Assembly: GCA_934486875.1 (NCBI GenBank)
Contig: CAKSPU010000055.1
Location: forward strand, 1-12,874
DNA length: 12,874 nucleotides
Direction: 5' to 3'
From: an uncultured Oscillospiraceae bacterium
GTDB lineage: Bacteria; Bacillota; Clostridia; Oscillospirales; Ruminococcaceae
The notes under the pieces: model-generated
The model's database searches: none
The model's input: only the letters and a program-made list of their open reading frames with translations
Told to the model about the DNA's origin: nothing
Part shown: positions 1 through 6,043 of the stretch, one piece after another
Numbering within the stretch: position 1 is the first letter of the stretch
Layout: the number at the start of each line of letters is the position of its first letter
Program-made: the position numbers and the translations under genes

Positions 1-1
1 G

Positions 2-550
2 ATACAGAAGATGTGGGGAGACTATGAGGTGAAATTCCCGCAGGCAAGGTCATTTTATATGTATATGTACACCCACCCCGGCAAAAAGCTCAATTTTATG
101 GGCGGCGAATTTGCTCAGTTCAGAGAGTGGGACGAAACGAGGGAGCAGGACTGGGATATCCTGAAATACCCCCTCCACGACTCGTTCAGACGCTATATGA
201 CCGACCTTTCCGAGCTTTATGACAAGCGCCCCTCACTTTACAACGGCGAATACAACCCCGACTGCTTCAGGTGGATACTTGCGGACGAAAGCGAGAAGTC
301 AGTCTTTGCCTATAAGCGCTGCGCAGAGGGGGAGACTTCGGTAATTATCCTCAACCTCTCCGACAAGGAGCAGAGCGTTACCATACCAGCCGACGGAATG
401 AACCGCCTTAAGGAGCTTATAAATACCGACAGCACTATCTACAGCGGCGAAACTGCCGTCAAGACAAGCGTAACGCTGAAGCCATCGGCAAAGACAGGGG
501 ACTTTACCGTAAAGCTTGCACCCTTTTCGGGCAGAATGTTTGACGCATAA
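2..550 (+). CDS. glgB: 1,4-alpha-glucan branching enzyme, C-terminal part (5' end outside window)
   Basis: This is the last ~182 residues of a GH13 glycogen branching enzyme, which cuts alpha-1,4 glucan chains and re-attaches them through alpha-1,6 bonds in cytoplasmic glycogen synthesis. The frame is open from base 2, so the gene starts upstream. The family signature FMGGEFAQFREWD is followed by a DWDIL motif, matching the end of the GH13 barrel (FMGxEfgQxxEW...LDW in known GlgB). Next comes the helix FRRYMTDLSELYDKRPSLY and then CFRWI...SVFAYKR, the start of the C-terminal all-beta domain, which continues to the TAA stop at 548-550. The catalytic Asp/Glu region is not in the window. The identification is firm from these motifs. 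Other glycogen genes would be expected upstream but cannot be seen. Confidence 0.93.
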   Translation: MQKMWGDYEVKFPQARSFYMYMYTHPGKKLNFMGGEFAQFREWDETREQDWDILKYPLHDSFRRYMTDLSELYDKRPSLYNGEYNPDCFRWILADESEKSVFAYKRCAEGETSVIILNLSDKEQSVTIPADGMNRLKELINTDSTIYSGETAVKTSVTLKPSAKTGDFTVKLAPFSGRMFDA

Positions 551-558
551 TAATAAAT

Positions 559-596
559 CCTCCCGCATATATTTTATCAGAAGATTTGCAGGGAGG
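559..596 (+). promoter_or_regulatory. Possible hairpin covering the ribosome binding site of the TIGR04086-type gene
   Basis: CCTCCCGCA at 559-567 can pair with TGCAGGGAGG at 587-596, with one bulged base. This would bury the GGGAGG Shine-Dalgarno site. It could be a weak glgB terminator (no T-tract follows) or a translation-control hairpin. Only the complementarity is seen; the role is speculative. Confidence 0.25.
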
Positions 597-603
597 CGGC
601 GAA

Positions 604-1008
604 ATGAGAAGATCGGGAAAGACTGTCCGCAGACGTGACAGGCTTATGACCGCAGGGCTTTCCCTGCTTTCGGGACTTGGCGCACTTACTGCCGCTGCCG
701 CACTTTTATCGGCGGCGGCGGTGTTTTGCGACCTTTCCGACAGCGCTGTAAAGGGGCTTTCGGGGATAGCTCTTGCCGCAGGCTGTTTTGCCTGCTCATT
801 CTGCGCCGCAAACAGGCGGAGGAGAAAGGGGCTTGCAACAGGGCTTTTCTGCGGTGCGGCAGTGTTCTGCGGGGTCGTTGTGATAGGTGCGCTGACGGTG
901 AAGATGTTCTCCGCCGCAGGAGTGTTCACGAAGCTTTTCATAATTGCTGCAGCATCGGCTCTCGGTGGATTCAAGGGTGTCAATACCCGCCCCGTGTTCC
1001 GTGAATGA
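604..1008 (+). CDS. TIGR04086-type four-helix membrane protein
   Basis: A 134-residue integral membrane protein of unknown biochemical function. It opens with a basic N-terminus (MRRSGKTVRRRDR), then has four hydrophobic segments at roughly residues 17-41, 52-70, 80-100 and 106-124, with an RRRRK cluster at ~75-79 between helices 2 and 3. Size, topology and a glycine-rich final helix (ALGGFKG) fit the TIGR04086/YrzE-like family. That family commonly lies next to the SCIFF peptide gene in Clostridia, and scfA is indeed the next gene 133 bases downstream. I chose ATG 604 because GGGAGG (591-596) sits 7 bases before it; the in-frame TTG at 586 lies upstream of that site. The family call rests on topology and position, so it is likely but not certain. 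Confidence 0.72.
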   Translation: MRRSGKTVRRRDRLMTAGLSLLSGLGALTAAAALLSAAAVFCDLSDSAVKGLSGIALAAGCFACSFCAANRRRRKGLATGLFCGAAVFCGVVVIGALTVKMFSAAGVFTKLFIIAAASALGGFKGVNTRPVFRE

Positions 1009-1080
1009 TGTATTGTACAACAAAAATGTAAAAATATGTATTTGCATAATTGTGTAATCTGCCGAAAAAATCTGTAGATA

Positions 1081-1109
1081 TTGAAATTCGACAAAAGCCG
1101 TGATATAAT
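1081..1109 (+). promoter_or_regulatory. Sigma-A-type promoter of scfA
   Basis: A -35 box TTGAAA (1081-1086) is separated by exactly 17 bases from a consensus -10 box TATAAT (1104-1109). TG at 1101-1102 makes it an extended -10. The start of transcription would be near 1116, about 25 bases before the scfA ATG. The promoter gives the SCIFF precursor its own strong transcription start, separate from glgB. Confidence 0.8.
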
Positions 1110-1141
1110 GGAAATATATTATTTTTGGGGAGGATACTCAG

Positions 1142-1279
1142 ATGAAGCACATTAAGACCATCAATAAGGCTAACCTCAAGCAGACTGCTGCCAAGGGCGG
1201 CTGCGGCAAGTGTCAGGCATCCTGCCAGTCCGCTTGCAAGACTTCCTGCACTGTTGCAAACCAGAAGTGCGAGAAGTAA
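1142..1279 (+). CDS. scfA: SCIFF ranthipeptide precursor (six cysteines in forty-five residues)
   Basis: A 45-codon gene with exactly six cysteines, at positions 21, 24, 28, 32, 36 and 43, all in the C-terminal half after a lysine-rich leader (MKHIKTINKANLKQTAAKGG). This is the definition of the SCIFF family (TIGR03973), a near-universal ribosomally made peptide of Clostridia. A GGGGAGG ribosome binding site lies about 8 bases before the ATG, and a consensus promoter lies just upstream. The maturase gene scfB follows after 107 bases containing a hairpin. In studied homologues the maturase joins Cys32 to Thr37 through a thioether, and both residues are present at the same positions here (C32, T37). 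The mature peptide's role is not settled; quorum-sensing-like functions have been proposed in clostridia. Identification is very secure. Confidence 0.96.
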   Translation: MKHIKTINKANLKQTAAKGGCGKCQASCQSACKTSCTVANQKCEK

Positions 1280-1301
1280 TTTTAACTATAGGTTAAAGTC
1301 A

Positions 1302-1344
1302 TCAGAGGATAGAGGTCAGACTTATTCTAACCTCTATCCTCTGA
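1302..1344 (+). promoter_or_regulatory. Strong hairpin between scfA and scfB (attenuator or partial terminator)
   Basis: A perfect 15-bp inverted repeat: TCAGAGGATAGAGGT at 1302-1316 and its complement at 1330-1344, with a 13-base loop. AAG (1296-1298) and CTT (1345-1347) could extend the stem past a 3-base bulge. No run of T follows, so it is not a textbook intrinsic terminator. Its place between a peptide precursor and its enzyme suggests uneven expression, with much precursor and little enzyme, by partial termination or by shielding the precursor mRNA's 3' end. Confidence 0.6.
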
Positions 1345-1386
1345 CTTATATCTGCAAATTTTCTGCAAGTCGAAAGGATTTTTCAA

Positions 1387-2760
1387 ATGATACATAAATA
1401 TAAGCTGAACGGATATAATATTGTGCTCGATGTACACAGCGGCGGCGTTCATATCGTGGACGAGCTTACCTATGATATGCTCGACAACATCGCTCCTCCC
1501 TTTGCGGACGAATGTCCCGGGAATGTCATCGAGAAGCTCTCCAGATTTTATGACAAGGACGAGATAATCTCCTGCTATGAAGAGGTAAAAGAGCTTTACA
1601 ATGATAAGATCCTTTTCTCCGAGGACGATTACGAAAAATTTGCAAAATATTCCGTGGCATCTCCTATAAAGGCAATGTGCCTGCTTGTTACAATGGACTG
1701 CAATCTCCGCTGCGAATACTGCTTTGCTTCTCAGGGCGATTATGCGATGGGAAGAAAGGTAATGAGCTTTGAAACGGGAAAAAAGGCTCTTGATTTCCTC
1801 CTTGAAAATTCCGGCGACAGGCAGAATCTTGAGGTGGACTTCTTCGGCGGCGAGCCTCTTATGAACTGGAACGTTGTAAAGCAGTTGGTTGAATACGGAC
1901 GCTCCAGGGAAAAGGAGTACAACAAGCGCTTCCGCTTCACCGTTACCACCAACGGACTTCTTCTCGATGAGGAAAAAATGGACTTCATCAACAAGGAAAT
2001 GTCCAACGTTGTTCTCTCCATTGACGGTCGAAAGGACGTTAACGACCGTGTAAGAAAGCGTGTTGACGGCAGCGGCTGCTATGACCGCATCATCGAAAAG
2101 TACAAGCAGCTTGCGGAAAAGAGAAACTACGAGAATTACTATGTAAGAGGTACATTCACAAAATATAACCTTGACTTCTCAAACGACGTGTTCCACCTTT
2201 ATGACCTTGGCTTTGACCAGATATCCGTTGAGCCTGTTGTCTGTGACCACGACGAAAAATACGCTATCACCGAAAGAGATCTGCCAGCAGTTTTCTCCGA
2301 ATATGAGCGCCTTGCACAGCTTATGCTCGTTAATGAGAAAAAGGGCAAGCACTTTAATTTCTTCCACTTTATGCTCGACCTGGACCAGGGTCCCTGCGCT
2401 ATCAAGCGCCTGAGAGGCTGCGGTTCGGGAAATGAGTATGTGGCTATCACCTCCGACGGTGACATCTACCCCTGCCACCAGTTTGTCGGAATACCCGAAT
2501 ATCTTATGGGCAATATCCACACAGGGGAGTTCAACACCGAGATCAAGAAGCAGTTTGCAGCAGCACATATTTACAACAAGGAAGACTGTCGCAAGTGCTG
2601 GGCTAAGTTCTATTGCAGCGGCGGCTGCAATGCCAACAACTATATCTACACCGGAAATATTCTCACCGCTCACAAGCTCTCCTGCGAAATTGAAAAGAAG
2701 AGACTTGAATGTGCAATTATGATAAAGGCGGCTCAGGCGGAGGCAGCCGCACAGGAATAA
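1387..2760 (+). CDS. scfB: Radical SAM/SPASM thioether maturase of the SCIFF peptide
   Basis: A 457-residue radical S-adenosylmethionine enzyme predicted to form a sactipeptide/ranthipeptide thioether in ScfA. Residues ~1-90 fit a peptide-recognition (RRE/PqqD-like) domain. The radical SAM barrel carries C105-x3-C109-x2-C112 (MDCNLRCEYC) for the [4Fe-4S]-SAM cluster and a GGEP motif at ~154-157. The SPASM-type C-terminus has cysteines at 337, 345, 363, 401, 404, 410, 414 and 433, including CRKCWAKFYCSGGC, to hold two auxiliary clusters. Length and layout match characterised SCIFF maturases (CteB, Tte1186; TIGR03974). AAAGGA (1374-1379) lies 7 bases before the ATG. The gene follows scfA on the same strand and ends 17 bases before the next gene, so it may be co-transcribed with it. 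Confidence 0.95.
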   Translation: MIHKYKLNGYNIVLDVHSGGVHIVDELTYDMLDNIAPPFADECPGNVIEKLSRFYDKDEIISCYEEVKELYNDKILFSEDDYEKFAKYSVASPIKAMCLLVTMDCNLRCEYCFASQGDYAMGRKVMSFETGKKALDFLLENSGDRQNLEVDFFGGEPLMNWNVVKQLVEYGRSREKEYNKRFRFTVTTNGLLLDEEKMDFINKEMSNVVLSIDGRKDVNDRVRKRVDGSGCYDRIIEKYKQLAEKRNYENYYVRGTFTKYNLDFSNDVFHLYDLGFDQISVEPVVCDHDEKYAITERDLPAVFSEYERLAQLMLVNEKKGKHFNFFHFMLDLDQGPCAIKRLRGCGSGNEYVAITSDGDIYPCHQFVGIPEYLMGNIHTGEFNTEIKKQFAAAHIYNKEDCRKCWAKFYCSGGCNANNYIYTGNILTAHKLSCEIEKKRLECAIMIKAAQAEAAAQE

Positions 2761-2777
2761 GGAGAACTGACAACTAA

Positions 2778-5012
2778 ATGGCGAAAAAGAAAGAGACTCA
2801 GAACAAGACTCCCGCCCCTCAGATGAACGCATATATCGCAGGCAGCGGCGTTGTTGTGGAGGAAAAGATAACCGACACCCTTGAAAAGAACTATATGCCT
2901 TATGCAATGAGCGTTATCGTTTCAAGAGCACTCCCCGAGATTGACGGATTCAAGCCATCTCACCGAAAGCTGCTCTATACGATGTACAAAATGGGGCTTC
3001 TTACAGGCAATAAGACCAAGTCTGCCAATATCGTGGGTCAGACAATGAAGCTCAACCCCCACGGCGATGCTGCCATTTACGAAACAATGGTGCGTATGGC
3101 AAAGGGAAATGAAGCTCTGCTCCACCCGTACATCGAAAGCAAGGGAAACTTCGGCAAGGCGTATTCGAGAGATATGGCATATGCCGCACCCCGATACACC
3201 GAGGCAAAGCTTGCCCCCATATGCGCCGAGCTTTTCCGTGATATCGACAAGGACACGGTGGATTTTGTCCCGAACTATGACAACGAGACCGTTGAGCCTA
3301 CTCTCCTCCCCGCAACCTTCCCCTCAATACTTGTAAATTCAAATGTGGGCATCGCCGTATCAATGGCAAGTGCAGTGTGCTCCTTTAACCTTACGGAAAT
3401 ATGCGAGGGCACTATCGGGCTTATAAAAGACCCCGAATATGATCTCTTTTCCGTTTTAAAGGGACCTGATTTCCCCGGCGGCGGCGAGATGATATACGAT
3501 GAAGCGGAGCTTGAAAAGATATACCGCACAGGACGGGGCAGTGTCAAGATACGCTCAAAGTATAATTATGACGCTGAGTCCCACTGTATCGAGATAACAG
3601 AGATACCTCCCACCACCACTATCGAGCAGATAAAGGACAAGATAGTTGAGCTTGCAAAAGCAGGCAAGCTCCGTGAAATTTCATATATCAGAGACGAGTC
3701 CGACCTTAACGGTCTTAAGATCGCCATTGACATCAAAAAAGGCACAGACCCCGACCAGCTTATGAAGCGCCTTTATAAGCTGACCCCTCTTCAGGACACA
3801 TATTCCTGCAATTTCAATATCCTTGTGGGCGGCTACCCAAAGGTAATGGGCGTTTACGAGATACTCACTGAATGGACTGCATTCCGCAAGGACTGCGTGA
3901 AGCGCAGGGTGTATTTTGACCTTTCAAAGAAAAAGGAAAAGCTTCATCTTCTTCTGGGACTTAAGAAAATTCTCCTTGACATCGACAAGGCTATCAAAAT
4001 AGTAAGGGAGACCGAGGACGATAACGAGGTAGTTCCCAACCTGATGATAGGCTTCGGGATCGACGAGATCCAGGCTGAGTATGTGGCTGAGATAAAGCTC
4101 CGTCATCTCAATAAGGAGTATATCGTCAACCGCCTGGCTGAGACCGACCAGCTCCAGAAGGACATTGCCGAAATGGAAGAGATTTTAGGCAGTGACAAAA
4201 AAATTCTTGACATAATCATTTCAGAGCTTAAAGAGGTCATCAAGAAATACGGTCAGCCGAGAAAGACAAAGTTCTGCTACCTTGATGAAAGCAGTGATGC
4301 GGATATCGAGGAGGAAATTCCCGATTATCCCGTTAATCTTTTCATAAGCCGTGGGGGATATTTCAAGAAGATCACTCCCCAGTCTCTCAGAATGTCGGGT
4401 GAGCACAAGCTCAAGGACGGCGACATTATGGACGCTTCCTTTGAAGCAACAAACCGCACGGAGCTTCTTTTCTTCACCGACAAGTGTCAGGTCTATAAGA
4501 GCAGGGCTTCGGATTTCTCTGAGACAAAGGCATCGGCAATGGGCGAGTATATCCCTGTAAAGCTGGGCTTTGACCCCGATGAAAACGTCATTTCGATGAT
4601 ACCCACCACTGATTATTCGGGCTTTATGTTCCTTGTCTTTGAAAACGGCAAGGCTGCCAAGGTACCTCTCTCAGTTTTCCTTACCAAGACCAACCGAAAG
4701 AAGCTTACAAAGGCTTTTTCGGACAAATCACGTCTTGTACGTATCTTCTTCATTGCGGATAATGCTGACATAATGCTTACCTCCACAAAGGGACGTGCGG
4801 TTGTGTTCAACACCGCCCTTGTTCTCCCCAAGACAACCCGTGACACTATCGGCGTTCAGTGTATGACGCTGAAAACGGGGGCACTTGTGGAAAATGCATA
4901 CATCGTTCCCGAAGAAAAGCTTTCGGAGATGTCAAAGTATGTAATGAAGTCGATACCCGCAGCAGGCTGCCTTGCAAAGGATATCACAGATCCCGACCAG
5001 CTTACTTTATAA
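2778..5012 (+). CDS. parC: Type IIA DNA topoisomerase subunit A, divergent ParC/GyrA-like
   Basis: A 744-residue DNA breakage-reunion subunit. The winged-helix and tower regions span ~30-500, with the catalytic tyrosine at Y140 (APRYTEAKL). A charged coiled-coil arm lies around 385-490 (SKKKEKLHLLLGLKKILLDI ... LQKDIAEMEEILGSDKKILD), and a degenerate beta-pinwheel C-terminal domain spans ~518-740. The GyrA box (QRRGGKG) is absent; the matching stretch reads TKTNRKKLTKAF. This and the shorter length favour topoisomerase IV-type decatenase over gyrase. The quinolone-contact motif reads NPHGDAAIYE, with Ala98 and Glu102 at the E. coli GyrA Ser83 and Asp87 positions. A start at ATG 2778 is supported by AAGGAGA (2759-2765) overlapping the scfB stop. 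No gyrB/parE lies beside it. The family is certain; the parC assignment is an inference. Confidence 0.85.
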   Translation: MAKKKETQNKTPAPQMNAYIAGSGVVVEEKITDTLEKNYMPYAMSVIVSRALPEIDGFKPSHRKLLYTMYKMGLLTGNKTKSANIVGQTMKLNPHGDAAIYETMVRMAKGNEALLHPYIESKGNFGKAYSRDMAYAAPRYTEAKLAPICAELFRDIDKDTVDFVPNYDNETVEPTLLPATFPSILVNSNVGIAVSMASAVCSFNLTEICEGTIGLIKDPEYDLFSVLKGPDFPGGGEMIYDEAELEKIYRTGRGSVKIRSKYNYDAESHCIEITEIPPTTTIEQIKDKIVELAKAGKLREISYIRDESDLNGLKIAIDIKKGTDPDQLMKRLYKLTPLQDTYSCNFNILVGGYPKVMGVYEILTEWTAFRKDCVKRRVYFDLSKKKEKLHLLLGLKKILLDIDKAIKIVRETEDDNEVVPNLMIGFGIDEIQAEYVAEIKLRHLNKEYIVNRLAETDQLQKDIAEMEEILGSDKKILDIIISELKEVIKKYGQPRKTKFCYLDESSDADIEEEIPDYPVNLFISRGGYFKKITPQSLRMSGEHKLKDGDIMDASFEATNRTELLFFTDKCQVYKSRASDFSETKASAMGEYIPVKLGFDPDENVISMIPTTDYSGFMFLVFENGKAAKVPLSVFLTKTNRKKLTKAFSDKSRLVRIFFIADNADIMLTSTKGRAVVFNTALVLPKTTRDTIGVQCMTLKTGALVENAYIVPEEKLSEMSKYVMKSIPAAGCLAKDITDPDQLTL

Positions 5013-5022
5013 TTTCTGTCAA

Positions 5023-5059
5023 GCCGCTTTCGGATATTCCGAGGGCGGCATTTTGTTTA
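5023..5059 (+). terminator. Rho-independent terminator of the parC-like gene
   Basis: A 12-bp stem (5023-5034 with 5038-5049, two G-T pairs), three-base loop TAT, then ATTTTGTTTA. It lies 10 bases after the parC-like stop codon. Confidence 0.88.
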
Positions 5060-5062
5060 TAA

Positions 5063-5238
5063 TACTAATAACCAATTAACCTATAGACAAATCCTCGGCT
5101 GAAATAAGCCCATTCGTCGTCAGGTTGCTTTATAAAGCAACACTCCCTTGCCGGGCGGCAAGCCCGCCTGCGGTCGCTTTCCTAGACTGGACTTATTTCA
5201 TCTGTCGGCTTTATCTATAGAACAATTGGTTATTAGTA
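5063..5238. repeat. 176-bp palindromic MITE-like element (copy 1)
   Basis: The ends are inverted repeats. TACTAATAACCAATT at 5063-5077 is exactly complementary to 5224-5238, and after a 3-base mismatch CTATAG at both sides matches again (21 of 24 bases). Further in, TGAAATAAG and CTTATTTCA also pair. Direct TAA triplets flank the element at 5060-5062 and 5239-5241, and TA is an equally possible target duplication. The middle holds nested hairpins: GTTGCTTTATAAAGCAAC (5123-5140, perfect palindrome) and CTTGCC-GGGC-GGCAAG. No protein is encoded. This fills most of the ~300-base gap between the parC-like gene and the DUF5662 gene. A second copy is at 8965-9065. Confidence 0.72.
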
Positions 5239-5250
5239 TAAAAAATCCGA

Positions 5251-5279
5251 TTGACAGAAAAAAACATAAGTGATATACT
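5251..5279 (+). promoter_or_regulatory. Consensus sigma-A promoter of the DUF5662 gene
   Basis: Perfect -35 TTGACA (5251-5256), 17-base spacer, -10 TATACT (5274-5279). Its -35 box begins 13 bases after the end of the palindromic element. The leader to the ATG at 5321 is about 35 bases. Confidence 0.82.
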
Positions 5280-5320
5280 ATAAACAGACAAACTATTACG
5301 ATTTATGGAGAGATGTCCCT

Positions 5321-5857
5321 ATGATAAACCCGATAAACATTTACAGACACCTGAAAACCGTTGGCACGCACCGCAGACTTGTAAGGCAGAACTGCTTTAA
5401 AGCAGGGCTTTACTGGCAGGGACTCACCCACGACCTTTCCAAATACAGCCCCACGGAATTTTGGGTAAGCTGCAAAATGTATCAGGGCGACCGCAGTCCC
5501 AATGAGGCAGAGCGTGAGCAGAAAGGCTACAGCTCCGCCTGGATGCACCATAAGGGCAGAAACAAGCACCATTTTGAATACTGGACGGATTATGACCCCA
5601 AAACAAGGCGAATGGAGGGCGTAAAAATGCCGCTGATATATGTTGCGGAGATGTTCTGCGACCGTGTGGCGGCGAGCAAGGTCTATATGGGGGACAAGTA
5701 CACCGATGCATCGCCCCTTGAATATTTCCGCAGGGGTTCGGCGGTAAGACTTATCCACCCGGACACCTCAAAGCTCCTTGAATACCTCCTGAAAATGCTT
5801 GCGGAGGAGGGCGAGGACTACACCTTTGCTTATATCCGCCATATTCTCCACAGATAA
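5321..5857 (+). CDS. DUF5662 family protein
   Basis: A 178-residue soluble cytoplasmic protein of a family common in Firmicutes with no firm function. Histidine- and aspartate-rich motifs stand out: THDLSKYSPTEF (37-48), a second cluster MHHKGRNKHHFEYW (75-88), and EMFCDRVAASK (110-120). The spaced His/Asp pairs recall an HD-type metal-dependent phosphohydrolase fold, but this is inference. There is no signal peptide or membrane segment. I chose ATG 5321 because GGAG (5307-5310) precedes it and the consensus promoter at 5251-5279 would start transcription just upstream; the in-frame ATA at 5270 lies inside that promoter. It is transcribed alone, with a promoter in front and a terminator behind. 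Family assignment is from motif memory. Confidence 0.75.
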   Translation: MINPINIYRHLKTVGTHRRLVRQNCFKAGLYWQGLTHDLSKYSPTEFWVSCKMYQGDRSPNEAEREQKGYSSAWMHHKGRNKHHFEYWTDYDPKTRRMEGVKMPLIYVAEMFCDRVAASKVYMGDKYTDASPLEYFRRGSAVRLIHPDTSKLLEYLLKMLAEEGEDYTFAYIRHILHR

Positions 5858-5864
5858 CTATTGC

Positions 5865-5904
5865 GCCTGTCTTTGCAGAAGAATTTGTAAGGCAGGCTTT
5901 TGTG
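5865..5904 (+). terminator. Probable intrinsic terminator after the DUF5662 gene
   Basis: GCCTGTCTT (5865-5873) pairs with AAGGCAGGC (5889-5897, one G-T pair), loop 15 bases, followed by TTTTGTGT. It starts 8 bases after the stop codon. Confidence 0.7.
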
Positions 5905-5945
5905 TACAATAAAGATTTGTACGATGTGACGATGATATATGTATA

Positions 5946-5967
5946 AATTTGTTTATTGTAACAAATT
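5946..5967. promoter_or_regulatory. Operator-like palindrome upstream of the SLH protein gene
   Basis: AATTTGTT (5946-5953) and AACAAATT (5960-5967) form a perfect 8-bp inverted repeat with a 6-base spacer, about 77 bases before the ATG of the secreted SLH protein. The region is AT-rich and I could not assign a convincing -35/-10 pair. The size suits a dimeric repressor site, but no regulator gene is nearby. Confidence 0.35.
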
Positions 5968-6043
5968 CCGAAAAATATGAAAAAATATCCATTTTTAAGT
6001 TGTTTATATATCAAAGACTCTCATCAGAAAGGAAAGATATACT

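Noticed and set aside
504..1094. Long minus-strand open frame (196 codons) opposite the TIGR04086-type gene
   Set aside because: It is antisense to a membrane gene with a good ribosome site, has no RBS or recognisable domain, and its Ala/Pro/Ser-rich composition is what antisense of Leu/Ala codons gives.
1284..1296. AACTATAGGTTAA resembles the inner end (TTAACCTATAG) of the 5063 palindromic element
   Set aside because: Only 11 bases match, the outer TACTAATAACC end is missing, and there is no flanking symmetry; chance is sufficient in AT-rich sequence.
2179..2907. 242-codon minus-strand frame opposite scfB and the start of the parC-like gene
   Set aside because: It runs opposite two clearly real genes, has no family motif and spans both; it is a mirror of their codon usage.
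5108..5190. GC-rich nested hairpins considered as a riboswitch or structured ncRNA
   Set aside because: They lie wholly inside the terminal inverted repeats of the MITE-like element and match no riboswitch core I know; there is also a terminator upstream, before any leader.
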